Shown: piece by piece, positions 44,276 through 52,812 of the stretch | How positions within the stretch are numbered: the first letter of the stretch is position 1 | How the letters are laid out: every line of letters starts with the position of its first letter | Notes under the pieces: model-generated | What the model saw: the letters and a program-made list of their open reading frames with translations, nothing else | Told to the model about the DNA's origin: nothing | Database searches by the model: none | Position numbers and translations under genes: made by a program | Source of the DNA: Streptomyces sp. NBC_00358 | GTDB taxonomy: Bacteria; Actinomycetota; Actinomycetes; Streptomycetales; Streptomycetaceae | NCBI RefSeq assembly: GCF_036099295.1 | Contig: NZ_CP107976.1 | Coordinates: forward strand, 7,378,001 to 7,442,000 | DNA length: 64,000 nt | Direction of reading: 5' to 3'

Positions 44276-45001
44276 GTGCGGGTGGTGTCCCTCGTGCCCT
44301 CGCTCACGGAGGCGGTGGCCGAGTCCGTACCCGCCGTCCTGGTCGGTGCGACCGACTGGTGCAGCCGTCCCGCGGACCTCGACGTCGTCCGGATCGGGGG
44401 CACCAAGAACCCCGACGTCGACGCCGTCGTACGGCTCGCGCCGGACCTCGTCGTCGCCAACGAGGAGGAGAACCGGGAGCCCGATCTGGCCGCTCTGCGG
44501 GAGGCGGGGATCGAGGTACTGGTCACCGAGGTGCGGGACGTGCCCGGGGCCTTCCGTGAACTGGACCGGGTGCTCGGCGCGTGCGGCGTGCGCGGCCGGC
44601 CGCGCTGGCTGGACGCGGCGGAGGCCGCCTGGGCGGAGCCGCCCGCACCCACCCGCCGGATGACCGCGATCGTCCCCGTCTGGCGGCGGCCCTGGATGGT
44701 GCTGGGCCGGGACACCTTCGCCGGAGACGTCCTCGCCAGACTCGGCGTCGACAACGTCCACGCCCGCCACGAGGACCGCTACCCCCGCATCGCGCTCGCC
44801 GAGCTGACCGCGGCGGCCCCGGACCTCGTGGTGCTGCCCGACGAGCCGTACCGCTTCACCGCCGACGACGGTCCCGAGGCCTTCCCCGGAGTGCCGTGCG
44901 CCCTCGTCGACGGACGCCTGCTGACCTGGTACGGACCGTCACTGGCCGAGGCCCCGGCACGGCTCGGCGAGGCGCTGCGAGCGGCTCGTCCACGGAGGTA
45001 G
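44276..45001 (+). CDS. BtuF/FecB-like helical-backbone metal receptor protein without signal peptide
   Basis: The 241-residue protein has the PF01497-type fold: MRVVSLVPSLTEAV at the start, GATDWCSRP, APDLVVANEEENR, and WMVLGRDTFAGDVLARLGVDNVHA in the C-terminal half. Such domains bind cobalamin or ferric siderophores outside the cell, but here the protein begins directly at the first beta strand with no signal peptide or lipobox. A cytoplasmic role is therefore likely. The GTG at 44276 follows GGGAGAGGCGG. No transporter genes of the BtuCD type adjoin it. Confidence 0.87.
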   Translation: MRVVSLVPSLTEAVAESVPAVLVGATDWCSRPADLDVVRIGGTKNPDVDAVVRLAPDLVVANEEENREPDLAALREAGIEVLVTEVRDVPGAFRELDRVLGACGVRGRPRWLDAAEAAWAEPPAPTRRMTAIVPVWRRPWMVLGRDTFAGDVLARLGVDNVHARHEDRYPRIALAELTAAAPDLVVLPDEPYRFTADDGPEAFPGVPCALVDGRLLTWYGPSLAEAPARLGEALRAARPRR

Positions 45002-45097
45002 CTTCGCGGCACGGCGGGCGGGAACGACGAGCCGACATCCGCGAGGCCTTCCGCTGTCCCGCCCGCGCCCGGTCACCTTGCGACGGGTCGACCGGTG

Positions 45098-45580
45098 TCA
45101 GCCGGTGGAGGCACGAGAGCGAACCGCGGGGGGCCGGTCGTCGCGGCGGTCGTACCGCAGCGACGGCCGGTGCAGGATCTCGCCGAGCCAGTCGGTGGTG
45201 AAGGCCGCCAGGACCTCGGGCGGACCGGTCAGCTCACGGGGCACGATGTCCGGGTGCTCCTGCGTGAATGCGAAGTTGCAGATGTGCAGTTCGGTGCAGC
45301 GTACGGTGTCCGCCTCAAGGGACGCGCCGAGCACGAGGAAGCGTGACCGCTGGTGGCTGAGGTCCACGACGAGGCGCATCTCGTCGTGCTCCCTGGTGTC
45401 GCCGTCGTCGTCGGGTTCGTCGTGGGGAAAGAACAGGACGTATGTGTCGTCCGGCGGACAGGGCCATTCCGCGGCGCCCCGGCGAACCAGGCGCAGGAAC
45501 TCGCGCTGGGACGGATCGCAGTTCTCAGGGATTTTGTCGCGTTCGTCGAACTCGAACCAGAGGGGGTCCATGGGAGGCAT
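45098..45580 (-). CDS. Protein of unknown function
   Basis: The 160-residue, slightly acidic protein begins MPPMDPLWFEFDERDKIPENCDPSQREFL and has no signal peptide or membrane segment. A central beta-rich part reads EMRLVVDLSHQRSRFLVLGASLEADTVRCTELHICNFAF. I do not recognise the family. It lies 114 bases downstream of the carnitine-acyltransferase-like gene on the same strand and could be the last gene of that operon. The start could also be the ATG at 45571. Confidence 0.6.
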   Translation of the reverse strand: MPPMDPLWFEFDERDKIPENCDPSQREFLRLVRRGAAEWPCPPDDTYVLFFPHDEPDDDGDTREHDEMRLVVDLSHQRSRFLVLGASLEADTVRCTELHICNFAFTQEHPDIVPRELTGPPEVLAAFTTDWLGEILHRPSLRYDRRDDRPPAVRSRASTG

Positions 45581-45694
45581 CGTAGGGTCCGGCCGGCCCG
45601 CCGTTCGAACGGGTTTCGGCGCGGTCCCCCAAGCCGGTCCCCGCCGCCGGACCATGGTCCCCGACCGGGAGTTCCGGTCCGGCGGCGGGTTCGT

Positions 45695-47518
45695 TCAGGC
45701 CGCAGGCCGGTCGGGCGCCAGCAGCTCCCGGAGTTCGTCCATCGCCTCGCGAAGCCGGTCGGCGAACGTCCGCATCTGCCCGGCGACGGCCGACGGCGTA
45801 CTCAGGTAGAGGTTGAACCGCTCGGGAAGCAGCACGTAGGCGACACCGATGCACTGGCTGCTGGTCGACCCGAAGCCGAAGTACTGGATGTTGACGGACG
45901 GTGCGGAGCTCGTGCTCAGGTAGTCGTCCCGCATGGTCAGCCAGCCCGGGGACCGGTACAGCGCGGGCTGCTCGGTCACCCCGAGCTCGGCTCCGCGCCG
46001 CCGCTGGATCAGCTCCAGCTCCCACAGGTGCTGCTCCGGCACCTGACCGGCCTGGCACGCCTTCGCGCGCGCCACATGGGCCTGGGTGGCCGCCCGGAAC
46101 GCGGCGCGCCGGGCGTCCGCGTCCGCCGCCGGGTCCTCCATCGCCGCCACGAAAGCCACCATCTCGGGGGTGACGACGCGCATGGCCTCGGTCCGCCCGT
46201 GCCGGTACTGCCGGGTGGCGATCGACTCGTACGTGGCGCCCAGGAGCCCCTTGGCGCGCTGGTGGGCGAGCTGGTAGGCGGCCTGGACGAACGCGTCGGG
46301 CGAGACGCCCAGCGCCTTGGCCGCGCTGCTGCCGAAGTCCGCGAACGACAACGTGCTGGTCGCGGTGTTCTCCCCGTACTCCGCGAACGACTCGGCCGCG
46401 GAGCGCGCCCGCTCCCGCAGCGCGTCGTCCAGTTCGAACACGATCGGCTCCAGCACCGGGATCCCCTGGGAGCGGGCTCCGGACTGCCGGGACTGCTCCT
46501 CGGCGGGGGTGTCGAGCAGGGCGTCGGTGAAGCTGAGGATCGTGGTCCCGTCCAACTCGCAGTGCTCGACGTTGATGCCCGCCCGTCCGTCGGCGAAGAC
46601 GACGAAGGACACGGCCTTGTCGAACCAGCGGTTGCCTCGGTCGCCGTACAGCAACTGGTCGCAGGCGTCCTGGACGTCCGCGGGGGCGAAGTCCTCCAGA
46701 GCGACGCAGAACAGGGCGGTCTCGACCGTGTCGAGGGCGTCGGCGTTGCGGGGGTGGCAGGCGAGAAGGGACTCCCGGGCCGTTGCCCACTCGGCGCGGG
46801 CCATGGTGGTGAGGTGGCCCACCGAGGTGTCCGCGCCGGCCGGGTCGGCCTTCATCACGGCGCGCAGCCCCGCCTCGATGTCGTCCAGGCTGTGCGGGAC
46901 ACCGTCCGGCCCCAGCACGTCCAGCCGGAACATGCCGCCCCGGAAGAACACCACCACGTGCCGGGCCTCGGACGGGCCGGGCCACTCCTCGGTGTAGGGG
47001 GCGCGGACGGTGTCCTGCCGCGCACCGGGGATACGCGTGCTGGAGAACAGGAACTTGTTCTGCACCATCGACTGGGGTGCTCCGCGCTGCACCACCGGTG
47101 GGATCAGCCCCTGATCGAGCTGCCGCTTGTGGTTGAGGGCCCCGGCGACGAGCCCGGCCGTCCGCTCCACCTGTGCCTGGCCGGAGTCCTTGAACAGGAA
47201 GAAGAAGTTGGCGTTGAGGGCGATCCGGTCCCGGCGGCCCAGGTACCGGTACGGCCAGAAGGTGTCGAGCCAGCTGTGCACGCCCTCCGTGGAGTCGTAC
47301 TCCTCCAGCGCGGCGTGCAGCACCCGGCCGGGGCCACCGGGCCGGAGGAAGGCGGCGACCTCCGCCTCGGTCGCCGACCGCTCGTCGGCGGTCAGCAGCG
47401 GTGTACACCAGGCGAGAAACCGCTCGCAGCTCGCGTCCAGCGTGGGCAGCGGCACGCGCGGGAGGCTGTCCTCCTGGGCGAAGGTCGCGTTGCCTGACGC
47501 ATCCTGACTGGTCTTCAA
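45695..47518 (-). CDS. Carnitine/choline O-acyltransferase-like enzyme
   Basis: The 607-residue protein belongs to the carnitine acyltransferase family, rare in bacteria, which moves acyl groups between CoA and the hydroxyl of a trimethylammonium alcohol. The N-terminus LPRVPLPTLDASCERFL fits the family. The catalytic base is His319 in GINVEHCELDG, the YESIATRQYRHGRTEAMR segment (about 430-447) matches the carnitine-site region, and the STS motif stands at 535-537. All catalytic parts are intact. It overlaps the methyltransferase stop by ATGA, so the two are coupled. Together with the upstream oxygenase this suggests acylation of a hydroxylated betaine-like product rather than fatty-acid shuttling. 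That pathway is inference. Confidence 0.88.
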   Translation of the reverse strand: MKTSQDASGNATFAQEDSLPRVPLPTLDASCERFLAWCTPLLTADERSATEAEVAAFLRPGGPGRVLHAALEEYDSTEGVHSWLDTFWPYRYLGRRDRIALNANFFFLFKDSGQAQVERTAGLVAGALNHKRQLDQGLIPPVVQRGAPQSMVQNKFLFSSTRIPGARQDTVRAPYTEEWPGPSEARHVVVFFRGGMFRLDVLGPDGVPHSLDDIEAGLRAVMKADPAGADTSVGHLTTMARAEWATARESLLACHPRNADALDTVETALFCVALEDFAPADVQDACDQLLYGDRGNRWFDKAVSFVVFADGRAGINVEHCELDGTTILSFTDALLDTPAEEQSRQSGARSQGIPVLEPIVFELDDALRERARSAAESFAEYGENTATSTLSFADFGSSAAKALGVSPDAFVQAAYQLAHQRAKGLLGATYESIATRQYRHGRTEAMRVVTPEMVAFVAAMEDPAADADARRAAFRAATQAHVARAKACQAGQVPEQHLWELELIQRRRGAELGVTEQPALYRSPGWLTMRDDYLSTSSAPSVNIQYFGFGSTSSQCIGVAYVLLPERFNLYLSTPSAVAGQMRTFADRLREAMDELRELLAPDRPAA

Positions 47519-48375
47519 CTCTGTTCTCGATTCGGATCGTTGTTGCCTGTGCGCTGACCTGTGATGTCGTCGTGCGGCCGGGAGAGGTAGAGCTGTGCGT
47601 ACAGCCAGCCTTCCGTCTCCAGGCCCTCTGGATCCACCCCCGCGGCCGACATGCCGTCGAGCACGAGCGCCTGCTCCTGCGGGGACGCGAACCGCCGCTG
47701 CCTGAACACCTCGTCGACGCGGACGGTCCGGTAGCCCAGATCCGCCAACGCGCGCTCGACGGGGTCGAACGGGAACATCCGCAGCACGAAGTGCGCCATC
47801 CAGGGCCGGCGGACGCCCTGTGCCCGGACGACTCGTGTGAGGGTCCGCTCGGTGACGTAGCCGACGCAGCCCGTCGAGATCACCAGGTCCGCGCCCGAGA
47901 GCTGGGCGCGCTGTCGCCGGGTGGGCTCGTGCTCCTCCAGGTCGGCGTGCACCGCGCCGTCGAGGAACCCGGCGTCGAGAGCGTAGGACAGCGCGCTGCC
48001 GGAGGTGTCGAGGCCGACGAAGCGGATCGCTCGCGGCGGTCGGCGCGAGCGGGCCAGCTCCCGGTCGCGGGCCAGCAGCGTCTCGCGGCTCTCCTCCGCG
48101 CGCTCCTCGTCGCCGTAGCGCTCGTACAGCTCGTCCATGGTCGCGTCGTACTTCAGCAGGGCGGCGTTGATCCCGTACGAGCAGCCGATGTCCAGCACCT
48201 TGGGCACCGGGACGTGCCGGGACTCGCGGTACTCCGTGATGATCTTGGCGAAGTAGGGCTTGGCCTGCTGTGGAACGCCGTAGTCGAGTGGGCGCAGCGC
48301 CCTGAAATAGGTTCGCGGATCGGGCTGGTCGTAGATGTGGTCGAGGGTGACTTTTCCGGTCGCGTCGAAACGCAC
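47515..48375 (-). CDS. SAM-dependent methyltransferase
   Basis: The 286-residue protein has the class I motif VLDIGCSYGINAALL (about 60-74), an acidic post-I position FVGLDTSGSAL, and DLVISTGCVGYVTE as motif IV region. The GTG at 48375 was chosen because GGAGGAG lies eight bases upstream. It sits between the 2-oxoglutarate oxygenase and the acyltransferase genes, overlapping the latter by four bases. N-methylation to a betaine would fit the neighbours but O-methylation cannot be excluded. Confidence 0.85.
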   Translation of the reverse strand: MRFDATGKVTLDHIYDQPDPRTYFRALRPLDYGVPQQAKPYFAKIITEYRESRHVPVPKVLDIGCSYGINAALLKYDATMDELYERYGDEERAEESRETLLARDRELARSRRPPRAIRFVGLDTSGSALSYALDAGFLDGAVHADLEEHEPTRRQRAQLSGADLVISTGCVGYVTERTLTRVVRAQGVRRPWMAHFVLRMFPFDPVERALADLGYRTVRVDEVFRQRRFASPQEQALVLDGMSAAGVDPEGLETEGWLYAQLYLSRPHDDITGQRTGNNDPNREQS

Positions 48376-48444
48376 AGGGCTTACTCCTCCGTGGGATCGC
48401 ACAGGGGGAAACGGCCTACGGCGACTGCGGGTTCTCTTCGCCCG

Positions 48445-49314
48445 CTAGTCGAGGAGCCGGTCGCCGCGGACCGCACGGCCCTCGGCCGCCAGGTGCTCGG
48501 GCAGCACCCGGCCGAAGAGCTGCCGGGTCCGTTCCACGCTCCCGATGACTCCGGGGCGCTCGCTGTAGGCGAATATCGCGGAGTGGCGCGCGACCTCGCC
48601 GCGCACCGGGCTCACTCGGTGCAGCGAGTAGCGCCCTTTGAACAACTGCAGGTCACCCGGTTGGAGGGGGAGGCGGTGGGTCAACAGCTCGCCTCGGCCG
48701 TCCAGTACGTCCCGGACGTCGTCGAAATTCTCCTGCCGCGCGGTCCGGATGTTCGGGCAGTACTCGAAGACGCCGCCGTCCTGCGCCTGTTGGGTGAGCA
48801 TGCTGACGGTGAACTCGTTGGTGTCGAAGTGCCAGGGGTGCTCCAGGCCCGGTGCCACGACGTTGAGAACGAGCCCGGAGAGCGGGTCCGCCAGCTCGTG
48901 CAGCTCCGGCAGTTCGAAGCAGCGGGCGATGAAGTGCCGGAACACCGTGTCGGAGTAGAGCCGGCTGATGAGGGAGTCCGCGGGGATGCGGTCCCGGGCG
49001 ACGAACGCGTTGCCCCGCTCGAAGGTCTTCCGGCCCGGATGGTCCGCCGGCAGCGCCGAGTCCACCGCGATGTTGTAGACGTTCACGGTCTCGACATCGT
49101 GGTGCGCCCGGGGCGCGATGGCCGAGCACTCCTGCCGCAGCACATCGCGCAGCGACGGGCGGACGAAGTCCGGCAGCACGGTGCAGCCGTGGGCCGACAG
49201 GTCGCGGCGGGCACGGGAAACCACGGCCCGTCCCCGGGCGCTCGCGAGTTCCGACAAGGGATAGCGGGCCGTGTCGACGACCTGGTCGAGCGTCAGGGCT
49301 TCCAAAGAGCGCAT
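48445..49314 (-). CDS. Fe(II)/2-oxoglutarate-dependent oxygenase (HxD...H)
   Basis: The 289-residue protein shows the facial triad as His162-x-Asp164 in HPWHFDTNEFTVSML and His232 in YSLHRVSP, with Arg243 (VARHSAIFAY) as the likely 2-oxoglutarate anchor. The segments GGVFEYCPNIR and LQLFKGRYSLHRVSPV resemble the group that contains free-amino-acid hydroxylases and the BesD-type halogenases. Because Asp164 is present rather than Gly/Ala, hydroxylation, not halogenation, is predicted. The ATG at 49314 follows GGAGAGGATCGA. It is the first gene of the operon. The family comparison is from memory. Confidence 0.82.
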   Translation of the reverse strand: MRSLEALTLDQVVDTARYPLSELASARGRAVVSRARRDLSAHGCTVLPDFVRPSLRDVLRQECSAIAPRAHHDVETVNVYNIAVDSALPADHPGRKTFERGNAFVARDRIPADSLISRLYSDTVFRHFIARCFELPELHELADPLSGLVLNVVAPGLEHPWHFDTNEFTVSMLTQQAQDGGVFEYCPNIRTARQENFDDVRDVLDGRGELLTHRLPLQPGDLQLFKGRYSLHRVSPVRGEVARHSAIFAYSERPGVIGSVERTRQLFGRVLPEHLAAEGRAVRGDRLLD

Positions 49315-49685
49315 TCGATCCTCTCCGCATGGGCCGCCCCTCACGTCGGTTCCCTCGTCGGCCCGCCACCTCGTTACCCACACCCGGGACGAGTGATGCA
49401 GCCCGTGCGGTCGACCGGTCCTCACTCTCGGTCCTTCGGTAACTCGGCTGGCAGCAAGGGCACTTGAAGTTCCCACAGCGGCGCCGTGTTGTCTGTGACG
49501 CGTCACACTGCCCAACTGTGCGCTCCGACATGCCTCCGAGGGTTCGGCACTGGCCGACCGTCGCGTGGCGGGCGGCCCGGAGACCGGAGTCTGCCGGAGC
49601 GGGCGGAACGGCAGCGATCCCGAGCGGATGTCCCGCCCGGGATCGGGTGAAGGCCGGAAGCGAGCCGCGAGGGGCTACCGAGGGG
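49315..49685. other. Intergenic region upstream of the oxygenase operon
   Basis: This 371-base spacer separates the oxygenase operon from the TDT exporter gene. Its only marked element is the palindrome at 49494-49507. No gene is supported. Confidence 0.5.
49494..49507. promoter_or_regulatory. Perfect 14-bp palindrome TGTGACGCGTCACA
   Basis: The site lies 180 bases upstream of the oxygenase start in the region that should hold the operon promoter. It resembles a short CRP/GntR-type operator. Confidence 0.4.
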
Positions 49686-50837
49686 TTACCGAGGTGCTGC
49701 GAGCAGCTTGCCGTCGACCAGGCCGTGCACGGTGCGTACGGCGGCCACCGACCAGGCCGCGACCAGCAACGCGTACAGGGCGACGGCGAGCGTGTCGAAG
49801 GCGGCCAGGCCGGTGTGCCGGGCCAGGCTCTCCGAGCCGGTCACACAGGTCCCCACCGGGAAGGTGAACGCCCACCAGGTCATCGCGAACCCCATGCCCT
49901 GGCGGCGGGCCCGGACGGTCATCGCGACGGCCAGCGCGAGCCACAGCAGCGCGAAGCCCAGCACGGGGACGCCGTAGAGGACGGCGAGGAGGGCGAAGCC
50001 CTGGTCGTACGGCGCGGGCACCACGCCGGGCGCGGCGTCCGCGAACTTGCCCACCGCGGTCGTCGACTGGCCCAGCGGACCGAGCACCAGGAACAGCGTC
50101 GGGGTGAGCGCGAGCGGCAGCGGACCCGCGGTGACGAGCCGGGCGAAGATCATCGGCAGCATCACGAGGGTCGCCAGCAGGCTGATCCCGAACATCGCCA
50201 CACAGGCGAGGAGCAGCGTCTCCCGGGGCTGTCCGGCGGGCAGATGGGGGACCAGCAGGGGGCCGAGCGCGGCCGACACCATGGGGGCGACGATCGGCAG
50301 CAGCCACACGGGGGACGCCTGTCCGGGCTCGATGCGATGCCGTACGACCATGAGGTAGGGGACGGTCACCGCGGCGGCGAGACCGATCAGCGTCCCGGCG
50401 ACGAACAGGACACTGTCCACGGCGACCGCCGCCTGCGTCCCGATCCAGTCCCGGCCGACGAGCAGCGTGCCGCCGCCCACGGCGAGCAGCGCCATCGAGA
50501 GGCAGCCGTAGAACGGGGCCATGGCCGGGTCGAGGAGGTGGGCGCGGGCCTGGTCGCGGTGGTACGTCCAGTGCAGGGCGCGGGCGGCGAGCAGTGACAC
50601 CAGCAGGGTGAGCGACAGGGCCCAGACGACCGTGCAGGCGGTGCGCAGACCCGGCACGTCGCCGGGCAGTCCGGCTCCGGCCGTGGCCACGATCGCGGTG
50701 CCCATCACGGAGGCGTACCAGTTCGGGCCGAGATGCCGGACCGCGGCGATGCCGCGGTTCCCCGGGACACGGGTGGTGTTCGTGCCGGGGACGATTCCCG
50801 CCTGATGGGCGGACAGGGGCTGGGCTGCGGTGACCAT
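49686..50837 (-). CDS. TDT/SLAC1-family transporter
   Basis: The 383-residue membrane protein has about ten hydrophobic helices and the family starts LGPNWYASVMGTAIVA and GMGFAMTWWAFTFPVGTCVTGSESLA. Members include TehA-type tellurite/anion channels and sulfite or C4-dicarboxylate exporters. The ATG at 50837 was chosen to match the usual N-terminus. It is divergent from a LysR gene, which probably controls it. Substrate is unknown. Confidence 0.88.
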   Translation of the reverse strand: MVTAAQPLSAHQAGIVPGTNTTRVPGNRGIAAVRHLGPNWYASVMGTAIVATAGAGLPGDVPGLRTACTVVWALSLTLLVSLLAARALHWTYHRDQARAHLLDPAMAPFYGCLSMALLAVGGGTLLVGRDWIGTQAAVAVDSVLFVAGTLIGLAAAVTVPYLMVVRHRIEPGQASPVWLLPIVAPMVSAALGPLLVPHLPAGQPRETLLLACVAMFGISLLATLVMLPMIFARLVTAGPLPLALTPTLFLVLGPLGQSTTAVGKFADAAPGVVPAPYDQGFALLAVLYGVPVLGFALLWLALAVAMTVRARRQGMGFAMTWWAFTFPVGTCVTGSESLARHTGLAAFDTLAVALYALLVAAWSVAAVRTVHGLVDGKLLAAPR

Positions 50838-50893
50838 GGCTCCACGGTGGCGCTCCCGCCGGCTCCCCACCAGGGAGCGCGAGCCTATGAGGG

Positions 50894-50910
50894 CATAAGC
50901 TGGCTTTATG
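50894..50910. promoter_or_regulatory. Putative LysR binding site
   Basis: CATAAGC-TG-GCTTTATG is a near-palindrome in the 95-base spacer between the TDT exporter and LysR genes, the typical place for a LysR regulatory site. Confidence 0.5.
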
Positions 50911-50932
50911 AGCAGCAGTGCTGAGGACCGCC

Positions 50933-51859
50933 GTGAATAGCGGCGCCGACAACCGGCCCGGCACCCAGATCGCGCACCGGGTGCCCGATCTGGGCGCGCT
51001 GGAACTGCTGCTGGCGGTGGCGCGCCTCGGGAGCCTCGGGCGGGCCGCGCGCGAACTGGGGATCACCCAGCCCGCGGCGAGCAGCCGGATCCGTTCAATG
51101 GAGCGACTGCTCGGGGTGGCGCTCGTCGACCGTTCGCCGCGCGGCTCCCGGCTCACCCGGGAGGGGGCGCTCGTCACGGACTGGGCGCGCCGGGTGGTGG
51201 ACGCGGCCGAGGCCTTCGACGCCGGGGCGCAGGCGCTGCGGGACCGGCGCGACTCGCGGCTGCGGGTGGCCGCGAGTATGACCATCGCCGAGTATCTGCT
51301 GCCCGGCTGGCTGATCGCGCTGCGCGCGCAGCGCCCCGACACGGCCGTGTCACTGCTCGCCGGGAACTCGGCGACCGTGGCCGAGCGGCTCCTGTCCGGT
51401 GAGGCGGACCTCGGCTTCGTCGAGGGGCTCTCGGTGCCGTCCGGTCTCGACGCGACCGTCATCGCGCACGACCGGCTGATCGTGGTGACGGCGCCCGGAC
51501 ATCCCTGGGCGCGTCGCCGGGCGCCGCTCGCCGCGGAGGAGCTCGCCGCGACGCCGCTCATCCTGCGGGAGGAGGGGTCGGGGACGCGTCAGGTCCTCGA
51601 CTCCGCGCTCGGCGGGCTGGCCCGTCCGCTGATCGAGCTGTCCTCGACGACGGCGGTCAAGGCCTCCGCCGTCAGTGGTGCCGGGCCCGCCGTCCTCAGC
51701 GAACTCGCCCTGGGTGAGGAGCTCTCCGCCCACCGGCTGGTGAGCATTCCGCTCGCCGGCGTGCGGCTCGCCCGCGCCCTGCGAGCCGTCTGGCCCACGG
51801 GGCACCGTCCCACGGGCCCGGCCCGCGATCTGCTCTCCCTGACGCGGGGCGCGGCCTGA
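50933..51859 (+). CDS. LysR-family regulator
   Basis: The 308-residue protein has the LysR HTH at about 18-75 (LGALELLLAVARLGSLGRAARELGITQPAASSRIRSMERLLGVALVDRSPRGSRLT) and the two-lobed effector domain with LRVAASMTIAEYLLPGWL and LILREEGSGTRQVL. The GTG at 50933 follows GAGGACCGCC. A GTG at 50918 is an alternative. It is divergent from the TDT exporter gene. Confidence 0.9.
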   Translation: MNSGADNRPGTQIAHRVPDLGALELLLAVARLGSLGRAARELGITQPAASSRIRSMERLLGVALVDRSPRGSRLTREGALVTDWARRVVDAAEAFDAGAQALRDRRDSRLRVAASMTIAEYLLPGWLIALRAQRPDTAVSLLAGNSATVAERLLSGEADLGFVEGLSVPSGLDATVIAHDRLIVVTAPGHPWARRRAPLAAEELAATPLILREEGSGTRQVLDSALGGLARPLIELSSTTAVKASAVSGAGPAVLSELALGEELSAHRLVSIPLAGVRLARALRAVWPTGHRPTGPARDLLSLTRGAA

Positions 51860-51962
51860 ACCCAGGTGAACCCGGGGGCGCCCGACCGCAGAGGCGGCAC
51901 GGGGTGCCGCCTGACCGGACAGGCCCTTTCTCGCCCCCTCCGCCCCTACCCGTCCCAGCACT

Positions 51963-51979
51963 CGGGGGCGCTGCCCCCG
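51963..51979. terminator. GC hairpin downstream of the LysR gene
   Basis: CGGGGGC-GCT-GCCCCCG forms a 7-bp stem with a three-base loop next to the tandem tail repeats. Confidence 0.5.
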
Positions 51980-51986
51980 GACCCCC

Positions 51987-52094
51987 GCTCCTCAAACGCC
52001 GGAGGGGCTGGAAGTGGACGCCTGCTCCTCAAGTGCCGGAGGGGCTGGTTTTGGACGCCCGTTTCTCAATCGTTGGAGGGGCTGGACTTCGACG
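51987..52094. repeat. Three tandem copies of a gene-end repeat
   Basis: Units of about 36 bases share CTCAAxxGCCGGAGGGGCTGG and end in TGGACGC or TCGACGC. They begin near 51987, 52023 and 52060. The third copy contains the last codons and the TGA (52066-52068) of the convergent amidohydrolase gene. The other two encode similar SPSG-stop tails. Confidence 0.8.
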
Positions 52095-52767
52095 CTGCCG
52101 CGACCAGGCCCCGCATCACCCGCAGGTCGTCGCCCATCTCCGGGTGCCACTGGACTCCCAATACCCAGGCCGGGCCGGGGAGTTCGATCGCCTCCACGGT
52201 GCCGTCCGCCGCGTGGGCGGAGACCAGGAGATCGGCTCCGAGGCGGTCCACCGCTTGGTGGTGGTACGTCGGCACATCGCACGGCTCCGGTACGAGACCG
52301 GCGTACCGCGTCCCGGGTGCGGGCGTCACCTCGTGGTGTCCGACGACGCCGGTGTCCTTCACATGCCCGTCGAGGTGCTGGACGAGGGTGCCCCCGAGGG
52401 CCACGTTCAGGAGCTGGTGGCCCCGGCAGATGCCTAGGAGCGGGGTGCCGGAGTCCAACGCGGCCCGGATCAGGGCGAGTTCCCAGGCGTCGCGCTCGGG
52501 AGCGGGCGGGCCCGTACGCGGGGAGCGCTCGGCTCCGTAGCGGACGGGGTCGACATCGGGGCCGCCCGCGACGACCACCGCGTCGAGCCGGGCGACGGTC
52601 TCGGGCGCCAGGGCCGAATCGTCCGGCGGCAGCATGACGGCGAGTCCGCCCGCCCGCTGCACGAGCCGCGGATAGCCCGCCGGCAGCAGCGCGGCCTCCA
52701 GTTCCCACACGCCCCAGCGCGCCCCGACCTCCAGGTACGTACTCACACCGATCAGCGGCCTGCTCAC
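52066..52767 (-). CDS. Gamma-glutamyl-amine hydrolase (PuuD-like class I amidotransferase)
   Basis: The 233-residue protein is a PuuD/peptidase C26-type glutamine amidotransferase with Cys114 in GICRGHQLLN and His208/Glu210 in GVQWHPEMG, so it should hydrolyse a gamma-glutamyl amide. The GTG at 52767 follows GGGAGAAGCGC. With the GlnA4-type ligase, aldehyde dehydrogenase and SDR across the GntR gene it completes a gamma-glutamylated amine pathway. The last codons lie in a dispersed repeat. Confidence 0.92.
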   Translation of the reverse strand: MSRPLIGVSTYLEVGARWGVWELEAALLPAGYPRLVQRAGGLAVMLPPDDSALAPETVARLDAVVVAGGPDVDPVRYGAERSPRTGPPAPERDAWELALIRAALDSGTPLLGICRGHQLLNVALGGTLVQHLDGHVKDTGVVGHHEVTPAPGTRYAGLVPEPCDVPTYHHQAVDRLGADLLVSAHAADGTVEAIELPGPAWVLGVQWHPEMGDDLRVMRGLVAAASKSSPSND

Positions 52768-52812
52768 GCGCTTCTCCCTCGGATCCGGGTCGCCACGACT
52801 CCCATGGAACGT

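Noticed and set aside
49675..51561. 628-codon minus-strand open frame
   Set aside because: Overlaps the TDT exporter in another frame and is antisense to LysR. It has no conserved motif.
51987..52094. Possible attachment site or insertion sequence
   Set aside because: No integrase, transposase or target duplication is nearby. The units resemble dispersed gene-end repeats.
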